This document shows positions 1 through 11,716 of a DNA stretch of 64,000 nucleotides, in pieces. Position numbers and translations under genes: made by a program. The first letter of the stretch is position 1; every line of letters starts with the position of its first letter. The notes beneath the pieces are model-generated. The model did not search any database and had not been told where the DNA came from. It saw nothing but the letters and a program-made list of their open reading frames with translations. The DNA is from Sipunculus nudus (Eukaryota > Annelida > Sipuncula > Golfingiida > Sipunculidae): NCBI GenBank assembly GCA_026874595.1, contig CM049322.1, forward strand, positions 3,519,900 to 3,583,899, in the 5' to 3' direction.

Positions 1-544
1 GAACCAACGAGAAGGAAAATCTATGTGCAGAAATGCTTGTGTTGAATTTCATACATCATATATTATCCTGAAAGCCGGTTGCTTTCGCTAAGAAACATGA
101 ATGACCAACCTTTTAGTTCACACATATGTCCTCCTCCCTTCTGACAATCTTCGGGAAGTATTATTTTTCTCTCATTATCATACTCTGCACAAGTTCTGCT
201 GTGCATGTTCGCCCAAAATCCTGTCCCTGAAAAAAAAAAGTTTAATCTTTGAGCTCTTTGCACTGAACATCTATGAATATTCATAAAATGAATAGTATAT
301 AAACAAATAAAGTGGGTGTGGGTGTTCTGGATATGTGATTAATCCGTTTAACTGAAAATAGATTAGGAGTTCCGAATTCACGATACAAATGGTCTTTTTT
401 CTTCTGATAATATAAATTGAAATTTCGCTTAATTTATCGTAGAAAATCCCAGTGAGTAAGAGTAGTATGACAATTGTATTGATGTATGCTATTGCCCACA
501 TGGCAATTTTTTTTCAATAGTTATCGGTGCAATATCTTTTAATT
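1..544. other. Unassigned AT-rich DNA
   Basis: I see no gene or recognisable repeat here. Reading frames on both strands are short and begin or end without splice-like context. The only features are short A/T runs. Confidence 0.5.
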
Positions 545-1315
545 GTATCCGCCAAAACGAAGTTTTGCGGATACTATGTTTTTGACCGGGATCCGCCGCC
601 GCCGCCACCGCCGCGTTCGTTTCCGGAGCACTCCTCTGAGACTATTGGACTGAATTTTCCGAAACTTACACCAATTATCGGGTCACATGTGAACTGGTGC
701 CTAACCCTCTGACCTTTCCTTCCCTGCCCAGCGTCCATTTGTGCGTCTGTTTCCACACATAAACCCACATATCTAAGGAACTGTTTGACAGATCAGGAAT
801 TTTTTTTTGTACAAATGTAGCCCTTGGGTAGCTTTATAACATGCACAAAAATGGTGGCGCCACCTGCAGCCATTTTTGCATAGCGTCCATCTGTTTGTCT
901 GCCTTGGGTTAAAATCACTCATATCTCTGCAGTGGTTTGACTAAATTACCTGAAATTCGACATGCGTATACATCCCGCATAGCTTTCTTGATTTTATGAC
1001 AGGTGGCGCCAGCTTCATTCACGTTCACGCTGCTGACATTAATGCTTATATCTCCGGACTCATTTGACCAATCAGGAAATTTTTTTTACCCAAATGTAGC
1101 CCTTGGATAGCTTTATAACATACACAAAAATAGTGGCGCCACCTGCAGCAATTTTTTTCACAGCGTCCATCTGTTTGTCTGCTGTGGGATAAAATCACTC
1201 ATATCTCTGCAGTGGTTTGACTTTTCAACCTGAAATTTTGCATGTGTATACATCTTGGATAGTTTCTCGTTCAAATTAAAGGTCATGTTTACGTGGCAGA
1301 CATCCATTCTAACAT
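545..1315 (+). repeat. Interspersed repeat R1, copy 1
   Basis: This block is similar in the same orientation to 4960-5880. Shared landmarks in order are 'AAGTTTTG(C/T)GGATACT', 'GTTTTTGACCGGG', a (GCC)n-rich stretch, 'GCGTCCATCTGTTTGTCTGC', 'AAAATCACTCATAT' and the palindrome GGTGGCGCCACC. The second half is internally tandem: the 'TGTAGCCCTTGG.TAGCTTTATAACAT...GGCGCCACCTGCAGC' segment occurs at about 818-885 and again at 1090-1160. It has no open frame of note and I do not recognise the family. It behaves like a degenerate transposable-element relic. Confidence 0.7.
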
Positions 1316-2689
1316 GTAACACATGTACCCGTATTCTAGTTACATCTACAACTGGCGTTCAGAGATTATCCAGATATCAAAGATGGTTTTAAACAGAGGT
1401 CAAAACCTTTTGGAAAAAAATATGAAAAATGGGATTTGTGGGGAAAACACGGTTTATGTGATGTATATTGCCCACGGTGAGTTTACCTTCCTGTTGTCCA
1501 TCGACCCACGTCCACCGTTCTAGTTTCCTCCTCCGAGCTGCCAACCACACAGTCGTCCGGTTGGTTCTTTGCATCCATACAGAGACCTTGGGTATATCAT
1601 TTATACCCGGAAGCACCTGGTCGTGTAATCCACAGCATTCCGCTGCATCATTCCAAGTTTTTGGACCAGTGCAAAGGGCTGCTGTAAACGAAGAGAAGAA
1701 CAATTTAACTGTTTAGACCAGAAATACACATATGGTCTTCACTATGTTAAACAGAAGTTGGCATTTTAATCGGTTTTCTGACCAGTGCATAGATCGCTGT
1801 GGACGTCAAAATGTAATTAAACTCTCCTCTTTACTTAAAAAATGCTCGTATAGGGTAATCAAAATTAGAAACCAGAAAAAGCACTCAGAGAGCACAGACC
1901 TCCGCCAAGGCAGCTTGAGAATGACGTGTTATAACAATTCACGTAAGTAAAACAAAATAACCAGATAACTAGTATAATTAAATAGTAGCATCTGTTGGTC
2001 ACTCAGCGTCAAAGTGTAATCTCATAACAATGGGAGCAGGTGCTCAGCTTTGTGATGCATATTACGTTTGTGACGTAATAACATTACAACCCGTACCATG
2101 CGCCTTTACGTTTACCCTGAATTGTCCTAAAATTGTTACAATTGCGGAAAGGTACATGTTTCAATTCCCTTTTAATAATGGCTTAAATATTATATTTTAT
2201 AGACAGCAATATATACGTGTAACCTTCGCCAACAAATGTATGTGAATTGTAAAATTCTGAAAGCCAACTCTATCCAGGAGGATCTCTTGCGGGAACATGT
2301 ATACAATGGCGGACACAATCCCAAACGCGCTTTGGATTCACCATAGCCTATGGCTATGGCATAAGTACCCCAAGCTAATAACTTTCAGACAATTCCTAAT
2401 TCTATCCTAAACTGATCATATTAGGTTACTAAAAGTCTATTCTCTCTCGCAATTATTGTAAGATTCCCCGCTTCGTTTGACGGAGACAATGACAATGTCC
2501 ATTGCATCATGCTGTCGCCTCGATCGGTATGCTTAAATAAAGACTCAACGATTATGACTGTGTATGGCAATTACTTCTGTGTGGTAAAAATAATACCGAT
2601 TTTAGAATTATACTGATGGGTTTAATCGGTTCGTTCGGTATGAAAGGCAATAATTTTTATTTTCAGTTAAAATACAAGTTTTTAAAATA
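1316..2689. other. Unassigned DNA
   Basis: No convincing exon, RNA gene or repeat was found. Overlapping short frames on both strands near 1389-1716 have no supporting splice sites or conservation within the window. Confidence 0.4.
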
Positions 2690-3170
2690 AAAGAAAAATA
2701 GATAGTAGACTGTGGCTTCGAACCAGGGCAATAGATAAAACTCGGAAGTCGGAAGCTTATGAAATTATATATTATTTTGTTAGTTATGTACATTGGTTTA
2801 ATTCAAATACATAAATATTACCTTAATTAAAATTTGGGTTGATGCAAGACCTTTTCCATGTCATTGTTGGTTGTTGCTATGGGCTTGACTTCCGAGTTTT
2901 TTTGCATTTTTAACGTCATCTGTCACTTCCGGATGACTTTGGAGAGGCTTCCGTCGCATTAAATAAGTTTTAATTTTCATGTTTGGTAATATATGTTTGT
3001 GAAACCTTCTGGTTCTGCAAAAGGGGTCTATATCTTCCATTTTACACGTAAAAGTGTTGGTATGAAAGTATTTTTTTTTAATTATACTAAAAAAATAAAA
3101 CGGCTTCTGACTTCCGAAGGCTTCCAACTTCCAAGTTTTATTTATTGCCTCAAACCCGTGCAGCAAACCA
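2690..3170. repeat. Imperfect inverted repeat pair with CGGAAGTCGGAAGC motif
   Basis: The segment at about 2708-2760, containing 'AATAGATAAAACTCGGAAG', is repeated in inverse orientation at about 3105-3165. Related pieces lie at about 2885-2905. Each arm is ~55 bp with several mismatches. It is probably a decayed element and no coding sequence is visible. Confidence 0.45.
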
Positions 3171-3414
3171 ACGCGTATGTCTAACTTATATACATATCCC
3201 CTGTGCCATTTCACTTCAACTAAATAGTATATAGTGCCGATAAACCAGCAAATGACACAAACCCTGGCTTGAGCTACTAGATAAAACAAAAGTGACATTA
3301 GAATTTAAACCATACATGATTTTAACTGTGGCGTTTTATAAATCTCCATCTATTATTTCCTCTTATAAATCAATTGAGCCGCTATTGAGCCGCTGAACTT
3401 TCCCGGTTCCGGTG

Positions 3415-3429
3415 TTCTCTCTCTCTCTC

Positions 3430-3494
<65 letters not shown>
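3415..3494. repeat. (CT)n-(TA)n compound microsatellite
   Basis: About 18 bp of CT dinucleotides run directly into ~60 bp of TA dinucleotides. A poly-C run lies shortly downstream near 3528-3537. Confidence 0.95.
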
Positions 3495-3498
<4 letters not shown>

Positions 3499-4959
3499 CT
3501 TTAAGTCATTTACGTTCTTATGCTATGCCCCCCCCCCATAAAACACTAGAACTATATCCGGGGTTATTTACGCATGGATCGCCCCCTCCCCCAATTTTGA
3601 TAAATTGATGTATTATTGCCGAGCTATCCTGAAAATTTCATCAAACTCTGTTGAGGACTTTTAGTTTTATCGTGCTAACAGTCAAACAGATTCACAGACA
3701 AACAAACGCTGCCAAAAACATAATGTAACGGATTTAACAATACATGATAAACCTGACGACCCTGCTGCAGCCGTGATGATTGCCTTTATCCTGAGCTTTT
3801 TTGCAAATAGGATGACTGTTTTTGTACATCTTATTTAGCAGGGATGCTTTATATAACAAGAAGTGAATGTGTCCATAAAGGGTTAAGTGTATATACCACT
3901 ACAGATCTAGATCAAATAGATTATACATTTGCAAAAATTCGACCATATGCTTAATTTTTTTCCTGCCTTCAGCTGTGGGCCATATATCCCAAACGCCACA
4001 AGATTCCTCATATTGTTACCTGAGAACCCTCATTTGTCCAAATTGTTTGGGTTTCTATATTGCTCAAAACCTATTGTAGCATACATTTATTTTTCTTTTG
4101 GTGGCAGTACCTGCTACAATACACTTTTTGTTCTCCACATGAATATGTACTTCAAAAATTGTGTCTTCATAAAGCATAATCTTTATTATGATATTTATTA
4201 TTTTTATTAAGTAGGTTAACCCGCAACGTTTCCTCATTTTGTTTAACCCTTCCGTCCGACAAAATGGTGTTATACAATGGACATGTTTCAATATAAGCGG
4301 ATCCCTGCATGCGGCTCACCCATTTATTGTGGTAAACGAATGCACTAATAATCTAGTGTTATAATTGTTTTTAAGAAACTTAACATGATAATCTGGTATA
4401 TGATGCTTTTGTGCTATCAGCAAGTTAAAAGTATTACTTCTGATACTTGGACGTAGTAATACTGGTTACCAGACTTGTGACCGCAGGCCATGTAATGTGA
4501 TCCTTTTTTAAGGCACCACCTTCATTTGATAAGTAATTAATAATACTGTAGAATCTAACTCAGAGATTGGGCTCATTTTCAGAGAAATCATTCCTTTTTA
4601 GTACTTTATACCATTGTAACCCCAGGGTTATTGGCTGCGACCGCGGTGGGACACCATGTGTCACCCAATTGTGTTGGTCGCCACATTTTAACTGTAGTTT
4701 GCCACTGTGACCCTGTAAGCCTCCCTTGGTGACCAGGTTTCTTTTGGGTCTGTATCTTATATAAAATATAAAGATTTAACTTGCATGAGGTATATGGCAT
4801 ATAATTAATACCACTCTGGGTGTTGATATTATCACACAGAGCTCCTACTTGTAATTACATAGGATTGACATAGGTCATAGTTCTGATGTCTTTGTTCTAT
4901 TGTCTAGTATTAAAATAAAACTGTCATGTGATGCCTGTGTAATTATTACTGATAAATGC
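3495..4959. other. Unassigned DNA with a transposon-tail-like stretch
   Basis: Positions ~3600-3725 have the wording typical of interspersed repeat tails in marine invertebrates, with repeated ACAAACAAA and 'TTATCGTGCTAACAGTC'. The remainder shows no gene that I can support. Confidence 0.35.
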
Positions 4960-5880
4960 ATCCACCATAACAAAGTTTTGTGGATACTGTGTTTTTGACC
5001 GGGTTCCGCCTCGGCTGCCGCGTTCGGTTCCGGAATGTTCTCTTCTGATACAACTGGACTGATTTGTTTAAAAATTGACCCCCTTTTTGGATCACGTGTG
5101 AATTGGTGGCAAACAATTTTGCGTTGATCTGACATTTCCTCTCCGCAGTGCGTCCATCTGTGCGTCGTTTTCACACATTAATCCACATATCTTCGGACAC
5201 GTTTGACAAATCGGGCTGAAATTTTTTACGAGTACGTACGTGTAACTCTTTTTTTGCTCAGCGTCAATCTGTTCATCAGCCTTTAGTTAAAATCACTCAT
5301 ACACTGCAGTGGTTGGTCTTTTCCACTCAAAATATTGCATGCATATACATCCTAGATAGCTTTCTTGATTTAAGACAGGTGGCGCCACCTAGATTCATGT
5401 TCAGGCTGCAGTCATCCACGATTATTTTTCAGGACATATCCTTCTGAAATGTTGCATGTGTATAGATATCACATAGCTCTTTATCATACGCAAAACTGCT
5501 AACGCCACCTGCAACCAGTTTTGCACATCGTCCGTCTGGTTGTATGCGGTGGGATAAAATCACTCCCATCTCGCCATTGGTTTTACTTATCTGCCTAAAA
5601 TTTATCATGTATGTGAATTTTGTATAGTATTTTTGTCGATTTTATGGCAGGTGGCGCCACCTACATTAAAGATTACGCTGCAGACATCCATGCTAATATC
5701 GAAGGACTGGTAAGACGGATCGACCTGCAAATGTGCATGTGTATAGATCTCACATGTATAGTTATCTATCGTGCGCCAAACCTTTGGCGCCACCTACAAC
5801 CATTTTTACACAGCGTCCTACTGTTTGTCTGCTGTGGGATAAAATCACCAGCCGGGTTTAGATGGAGGCTATCTCCTGCT
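4960..5880 (+). repeat. Interspersed repeat R1, copy 2
   Basis: This copy is collinear with R1 copy 1 (545-1315), about 4.4 kb away in direct orientation and clearly more than 10 % diverged. It carries three GGCGCC palindromes (near 5378, 5650 and 5784) and the same 'GCTGTGGGATAAAATCAC' box near 5831. It has no coding potential that I trust. Confidence 0.7.
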
Positions 5881-6409
5881 ACATGTTACAAAGCGTTGCG
5901 TTCTGCGCCGTATGTCGATGAAAAGTTGTCGTGTATTCGTTAAATCAGTCTTAAACACTGTCAGCTCTTTTATCTTTTCCAAAGACAAGGAAAAATACCA
6001 GCAACTTATATACCGCAGGTACATCCGCATGCTGGCCCCCGCAGAAATCAAACGCTGCCGGATCGGTATGCGGGACCAGCGCGGGCGCGTCAGGACGCTC
6101 AGCTGACAAGCATGGGATAATGGCCTAATTTTTACAACTGTTGTCTTTTTTTGAAGAAAATGATTGCAAATGTTCTTAAAAGATTTGTATGCATAAAGCT
6201 CATGACTTGATGGTTCAGGGCTAAATTGTAATTCTAGGCATGACTGAACAATTGCTGCTGGTTCAAACAGTGGAATTGATGTTTCCAGAACACAGCTTGC
6301 AGAATATAGATCACCATGACCTTATTCAAGGTCTGCATAGATTTTTTTTTTCAGATAAGTTAAAAGGTACATTTTAGTTAAGTGGTCACGATCTTTGCCC
6401 CGCTTTGGT

Positions 6410-7870
6410 ATCATTGAATTATTTTGGGGGTATTATAAGCCCCGTAGCTCGGAGAATATGGGTAACAGAGACATAATTTTATGTTTCCTAGCAGACGTTT
6501 CATGGTCTTCCCTGGTATTAAAAGTTAGAAGATTCCAGGCCCAATCGTTACGCTTTGTGCCCTGTTAACAGATTACAGCATCTCTAAAGGTCTCAAAATT
6601 GCAAGAAAAAATGCATAAAAAATAAATTAAGTAATTCTTAGCCCCTTAATTACTTCAGAGGATATAGGTAACAGAGACCTAATATCAGGTTTCAAAGGAG
6701 ACTCTTCATGGGCCTCCCTGGATGTCTTGGTAAAAAGATTTCAGGTCCAGTGGTTACGATTTGTGCACTGCTAACAGATGACCGCATCTGTAAAGGTCTC
6801 AAACGTGGAGAAGAAATGACTAAATGATCGAAAAATTCAGGTGGCGCAACTAGTCTTCAAGAAATGATGAAACACTCCTTGATCAATATGCATGCGAAGA
6901 ATCATGGTGATCAATGCATTACTTATTCAGGTATTGGAGCTTTGTTATCAAATTTTTAATGAGTTTGGGGGTACTTCTTAGCCCCATTGCTAGATAACTG
7001 AGACCTAAATTCTGGCGCCTGAAGAGAACTTTTAAGGAACTCTCATGATGCCAAGGTAGGAGTTTCTAGGTCTAAGGTTATTTTTTTGTGCCCTGCTTTG
7101 TTATCAAGTTTTCAATTATTTTGTTTTTTTAAGCTCCACAACTCGGAGAATATAGATAAGGCCAAAAAAAAATAAGGTATGGTTCTCAGGCACTTTTTTT
7201 CAGAAATCAGTGCGGGCGGGCGGTATTTTATTTTTGACCTTTTTTTGGATGTTTCGATAAAAATGTCATTTAATCAGGAAAAAGCATGAAAATAACAAAT
7301 TTTTTGCTAAACACTACATAAATTGTATTATTTATCTTCTTGAAAGATAAAAATCAAAATAAAAATTTTTGATGCGGGGGGTTAAAATTGACGCGGGCGG
7401 TGCCTGAGAACCATACCTTTTATTTTTTTTGGCCTAACAGAGACATATTTTCAGGATTAAAGGAGTCTTTTCATGGTACTCCCTGGATGTCTAAGTGGAA
7501 GATCCTGGTCCAGTGGTTAATGTTTGTGCCCTGTTAACAGAAGACCGAATCTTAAAAGGCCTCAAAAATAAAGAAAAAAAAAAAGCGTTAAAATTCGAAA
7601 AACAAACAGGTGGCACTACTTGTCTTCATGAAATGACGAAACACTCCGTTATTAATATGCATGCAAGGAATCGTGATAAACAATGCATTATTTGTTCAGG
7701 TACTGGAGATTTTGTATCTAGTTTTTAATTATTCTGGAGGGTACGTACTTCTGCCCCATAACTCGGAGGATATATGAAACCGAGACCTAATTTCAGGTTT
7801 CCATGGAGATTTTTCATAGACCTCTAAAAATGCAAAGGGTCCATGATCCTTGCCCTTCCGGTTACGATTT
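6410..7870 (+). repeat. Degenerate ~330-bp tandem array
   Basis: Four to five diverged units follow one another, near 6430, 6640, 6965, the interrupted unit around 7130/7437, and 7735. Each shows the ordered landmarks 'AGCCCC.TA.CTCGGAG.ATAT', 'AACAGAGAC.TAAT', 'CTCCCTGGATGTC', 'CAGTGGTTA' and 'AACAGA..ACCGCATCT'. The array is split by a later MITE at 7160-7434, so it is older than that insertion. The frames within it are not conserved between units. Confidence 0.7.
7160..7434. mobile_element. 275-bp MITE, PIF/Harbinger-like
   Basis: The termini form an inverted repeat of about 33 bp beginning GGCC plus an A-run followed by 'GGTATGGTTCTCAGGCAC' (reverse complement at the other end). The element is flanked by direct TAA (7157-7159 and 7435-7437). 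Removing it restores the surrounding tandem-unit consensus 'ATAGATAACAGAGAC'. A 3-bp TAA/TTA target duplication with GG-starting ends is characteristic of PIF/Harbinger elements. It has no open frame, so it is non-autonomous. A degenerate relative lies at 23517-23640. Confidence 0.8.
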
Positions 7871-8118
7871 ATGTCATGCTAACGGACGGCCTGACGGATG
7901 GACGACGGACAATGACCCATCGCTATAGTTCAGCATGACTGAAAGTGAGCTGAGCTAAAATCCCTCTCTAAACATATATCTATTCTTCCTATTACAATTT
8001 TGGTCCTGCTAACGGACGGCCTGATGGGAGGACGACACACAACGACCCATCGCTATAGTTCAGCGTGACTGCAAGACAGCTGAGCTAAAAACCATATCTA
8101 AACACATATCCATTCTTC
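7855..8118 (+). repeat. Two tandem 130-bp units ending GCTGAGCTAAAA
   Basis: Units at 7855-7984 and 7985-8114 share 'GCTAACGGACGGCCTGA', 'GACCCATCGCTATAGTTCAG' and 'AGCTGAGCTAAAA'. A related tail ('GGACTGACGAT.GACAAGGG...CAGCTGAGCTAA') occurs inside the integrase intron near 29580-29645 and again near 44980-45040. I recall similar tails from bivalve interspersed repeats, but the class is uncertain. Confidence 0.65.
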
Positions 8119-9011
8119 CCTAAACCGACCGCAGGAACTCCATTTATAAATTCTTACCTGGTCCGGGCACTCTTTTAATTGTCTCAGGATAGTAACATTT
8201 CGATTACTTGTCAATTGTTCGTCAAAACATAGTGTCATTGACTGTAAAATAAGGGTGAAAGGGCAATGTGTTATCAGTAGCCTGTATTAAACCATGGGCA
8301 AAGTACTTATGTACATACATAGCTAACAGTAGATAAGCATAAAGTCGAATGTTGAGCAAAGCTATTAAGTTCGAAATGTGGATGACAAAGTAACAAAAGT
8401 ATTCTACTGCCTTATCAGTAATGCTCGTTAATCACTTCTACGCCTTACGACTATGTCATGTCAAGACTAGTGTATAGATTAATATATATCTCGGCTTCCG
8501 ATCGTAATGTCTGCTATTTGAGAATGGAGTTCCATATAAACACACTTTTTTTCTACTGTATGTGTGTCAAAGCCGTCACTATTTGATCCCGACAAATAAT
8601 GTTATCAGAAAAAAAAGCAACGCAAATACCTGCATTATAATCTCATTTCCAACACATTGACCATATAAACCCATGCTTTCAAACAATTTCGAAAAAAACA
8701 AGGTATTTATGCCTCCGCTCTTCCTCTAGAGAAACACTTTGCTACTAATGGTGATTTGATTTTATTATCATTGTATTTATTTTATTTTTAAACGTCGCGT
8801 GTTGGCGATATATGTGTGACGTTCTCTTTCTATAGAAATAATCGATGTGAAGATACAAAGTGTACTATTAAGTACAGACAGTCACCGCGACAAACGAATG
8901 CCAGAGCAAGCGATACATACGTGAAAGGAAGAAAGCATAACTGGAGCTTTTGCAAGGCTCTTTCATTGCAATCCTGGAACTGTTAGGAATTATGACTGCA
9001 GGTAAACTTAC
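8119..9011. other. Unassigned DNA
   Basis: No supported gene or repeat. This is the region where downstream exons of the minus-strand signal-peptide-like exon at 9012-9058 would be expected. I could not identify one. Confidence 0.4.
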
Positions 9012-9058
9012 CTTAAGTTTAGGCAGCAAAGAAACACTAGCACATAGGTTGCCGCCGT
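9012..9058 (-). pseudogene. Diverged paralog of the signal-peptide exon; start codon ACG
   Basis: On the minus strand this 47-nt stretch aligns with the 52-nt exons at 10632-10683 and 37051-37102. It translates as T-A-A-T-Y-V-L-V-F-L-C-C-L-N-L-R against M-A-A-T-Y-I-L-G-L-L-C-C-L-K-I-S in the other two. The ATG is ACG here. The exon ends at a canonical donor (AAG|GTAAGT) and is 5 nt shorter before it. Similarity continues upstream in the putative 5' UTR. It is probably an older, start-less paralog. A different upstream start is possible because the minus frame stays open to 9107. Confidence 0.4.
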
Positions 9059-9212
9059 AGTTAGGTTTTGAGGCAGACACTTCCCTATTATGTAGTGCTC
9101 CATACATGCAGTTAACAAATTAGTAATATGTGTTTAGTTTAGTATTTATATTAAATATTAAAGAAATGTTAAATGTTTACTTTTTTAGAATATGTTTTTA
9201 TTATTTTTCCAG

Positions 9213-9699
9213 ACTTTGCAGTACCACAGCATATATGTATTATACTGACATCAGCTCAAATACTCGCAAATATTCCATATCATTGACACCCGATTTATGT
9301 AGAACATTTTACTCTGCTGCCAAGGGCAATCTTTCCCAGTTCGCCATTGCTTTAGATCGTATTTCTTACGTTTTAATTCTTTGCTCCGGTCAAGAAAAAA
9401 GGCTAAACTGGCTACTGGATAAACTGAATATTCATGCTTTTCCGATTAGTTCTCGTGCATTCGATACATTTCAGAGGACATGTAATTATATAAAAAGATA
9501 TGTGCTTTGGGGTCAATTGTTCTTCCCTACTGAATGTAATGCCCTACTCCCTTTGTGTATGAACGATGATTTTACAGAAACTGTGCCTGATCACACGACA
9601 GTATTACATCATACAGGGGTGATGGTGATGAATATGAAAGATACTGGGAGTGATAAAAATGTAACTATTAGAACATTCATCCAGTTGCTGAATTATTGA
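9213..9699 (+). CDS. Candidate terminal exon of an unrecognised gene
   Basis: A polypyrimidine tract and AG (…TTATTTTTCCAG, ending 9212) precede an open frame of about 161 codons that ends at TGA 9697-9699. That is long for this AT-rich sequence. The predicted segment is of ordinary amino-acid composition, with 'NLSQFAIALDRISYVLIL' early and 'RAFDTFQRTCNYIKRYVLWG' in the middle, followed by a polar tail. I do not recognise a family. No upstream exon or polyadenylation signal was identified with confidence. It could be a real 3' exon, a fragment of a mobile-element protein, or a chance frame. Confidence 0.3.
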
Positions 9700-10456
9700 T
9701 CTCTGGCCTGACATCTTGTAAACATATTGGACAATTTTTTCTATGAATGGATATTTCATTTTATTACAATAACTAGTAGCGATGAGCATTGTTTTGTTCC
9801 CACACTAATTCCGACAAAACGACACAAGGCATATACAGGACACTTGGAAGACAAAGCGTAGGCTACGTCTCTCTAACTCTCAAGTACGCCATGCTGCAAC
9901 ACCAATGTCATATGAGACGCGCGGATGACAGTTAACCAACTGTGTAAAGTTAGCGCTTTTCGCAAGTAAGTTTAAAATGAACCCATGCAAAAAGGAAAAC
10001 AGGCAAATATGACGGTCCTGCTATAGCCGTGAGGATAATCGGTATCATGAACGTTTTCATATAGGAAGACTAATAGGTGTTGTATATATCTTATTGGGCC
10101 AGGATGGCCCAAACAGATAACTGCCTCGCCGACCAACAAGGTAAGCTACCCATTTATGTCCAGATGAAATGAAAAGTTTGCTATTTAAAATATCTTATTA
10201 ATGCGATATATTTATACCCTTTTCTTCATTGAAGTAGATATTTCTTTTGTAAATTATAATCAAATGATCAGCAGATATACTGGTAATTCGAGCCACAAGG
10301 GCTTTTATACTTCTTTTATACATGCAGGGAAGGTAATGCTCAATGAATCCACAACACGTTCCTTATAGATTCCCGAAGAAGCAACACCCAAAACAAGCAT
10401 TCCCAGGCCTCGCCATAGAGGAGTCAATTAACCAAAGATGAGTGTTACCAGAGTTA
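9700..10456. other. Unassigned DNA left of the duplication
   Basis: No feature supported. It ends at 'ACCAGAGTTA', whose last four bases form the microhomology at the left breakpoint of the tandem duplication. Confidence 0.45.
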
Positions 10457-10469
10457 GATGTAATGTGTA

Positions 10470-10473
<4 letters not shown>

Positions 10474-10516
<43 letters not shown>
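10474..10516. repeat. (TA)n microsatellite at the start of unit A
   Basis: About 43 bp of TA dinucleotides, 17 bp inside the duplication boundary. The equivalent tract in unit B is 36879-36935. Confidence 0.95.
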
Positions 10517-10518
<2 letters not shown>

Positions 10519-10631
10519 AATCAAACACGACCTACTAATCTGTATGTGTGTGCAAGTCTGCATTTTTTTATGTTTAATTTTTCTAAGAATCTGTGATACA
10601 TATACACTCGGGACAGTGTTAGCAGACTCAC

Positions 10632-10683
10632 CTTGACTAATTTTCAAGCAGCAAAGAAGGCCTAGTATATAGGTTGCAGCCAT
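10632..10683 (-). CDS. Candidate first coding exon (signal peptide), unit A
   Basis: On the minus strand an ATG (10681-10683) opens a 52-nt exon encoding MAATYILGLLCCLKISQ plus one base, ending at a canonical donor CAAG|GTGAGT (phase 1). The peptide is hydrophobic with paired cysteines and looks like a signal peptide, which suggests a small secreted protein with exon 1 ending at a phase-1 intron. The downstream exon would lie below 10630, across the duplication boundary, and I cannot identify it. Unit B preserves the same peptide with one synonymous change in the hydrophobic core. A third diverged copy lies at 9012-9058. Confidence 0.4.
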
Positions 10684-11502
10684 ATTTGCGTCTTGTGACA
10701 AACGCCTCCCGAACAGGAGTGGCTCTTGGACTTTGTTACCTCTCGTGACTATACAGGTTTTTACCAATATTTACAATGCATTAACGTAGTTGGTATATAT
10801 CACTTCAGTATTCAGACGCACAACCAATCAAACAAACTATGTTTGCCTAACGTTGGTGCTCGAAATAGAATATAAAAAGTAACCGTTTCATACGCCCCCC
10901 CCCCCCCCCTTGTTTACAGTGATATTAACCCGTCAAACCTGCACCAACGGCAAGTGGCCAGAGTAGGTGGTTTGTTCTGATGGATTGGCTTCCTTGCCAT
11001 CACCACACTATTATTAAAGACATACTATTCAAACTATGGACTCTTTATCGCCCTTTCTAATCAGTACCTCAGACCCCTCATGATATATCTTAACTTAGGT
11101 GTTTACATTTGTAAACATTACATTACAAATATATTAAGAGTTAAATGGAGTAAAATATAGTGAATTCAACGTTGCAATAGTAGTTATATTAGCGAAGGTC
11201 ACAAGGGAAAGGTATGGAGATGATTAGTGAAGCTTATCCTATTATTCCTTTTTCAGAAATAGGCCTTTGAGAAAAGGTGATTATTAGTGCATGTGTTTAT
11301 GCCAGCAAATGGGTCATGCATGGGCCCGCATATATGGAAAAGGACTCTCTGTATGCGGGGACCCGCGCGGGTGAAAATTCACATGCATGGAAAGGCACCC
11401 TAAGATTTAAATAATCCTGAATCACAAACAAACACTATACAGTTCCTGTTCAACACAACATAAATCAAGTAATATCGATGCAGGTATATCTTTTTATTAC
11501 AG

Positions 11503-11716
11503 AACAAACAATGTGCACATATTCCTTCTTGCTTATGACTTTCAAATTCAAGTTCATGTTCATGATAACAACGAAGTCGTGGGAATTTCGTGTCTACCAC
11601 CAATTTATTACATCTCGTTAGAGAAGTCCGTTGTAATGTGTCTTGAGGAGGTGTTTACTACACATGATCAACTTCAGATTTTCAAACACGCTCAACAAGA
11701 TTTGTTCACGCCTTAG
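11503..11716 (+). CDS. Candidate terminal exon of unknown protein, unit A
   Basis: A strong acceptor (TCTTTTTATTACAG, ending 11502) precedes a 214-nt frame that stops at TAG 11714-11716. The segment reads like an ordinary globular protein, for example 'FLLAYDFQIQVHVHDNNEVV' followed by 'CLPPIYYISLEK' and 'CLEEVFTTHDQLQIFKHAQQ'. It is identical in unit B (37921-38134) and lies in the longest mismatch-free tract I found between the units. The pattern 'a..DFQIQVHVHD' faintly recalls the C-terminal strand of OTU-type cysteine proteases, but this is speculation. No upstream exon has been located. Confidence 0.35.

Noticed and set aside
574-768. Glycine-run protein on the minus strand
   Set aside because: The run is a short (GCC)n stretch inside interspersed repeat R1, and the second copy of R1 does not keep the frame.
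2714-2724. tRNA-like B box (GGTTCGAAGCC on the minus strand), possible tRNA or SINE
   Set aside because: No A box at a suitable distance and no cloverleaf can be drawn. The second arm of the inverted repeat does not preserve the box.
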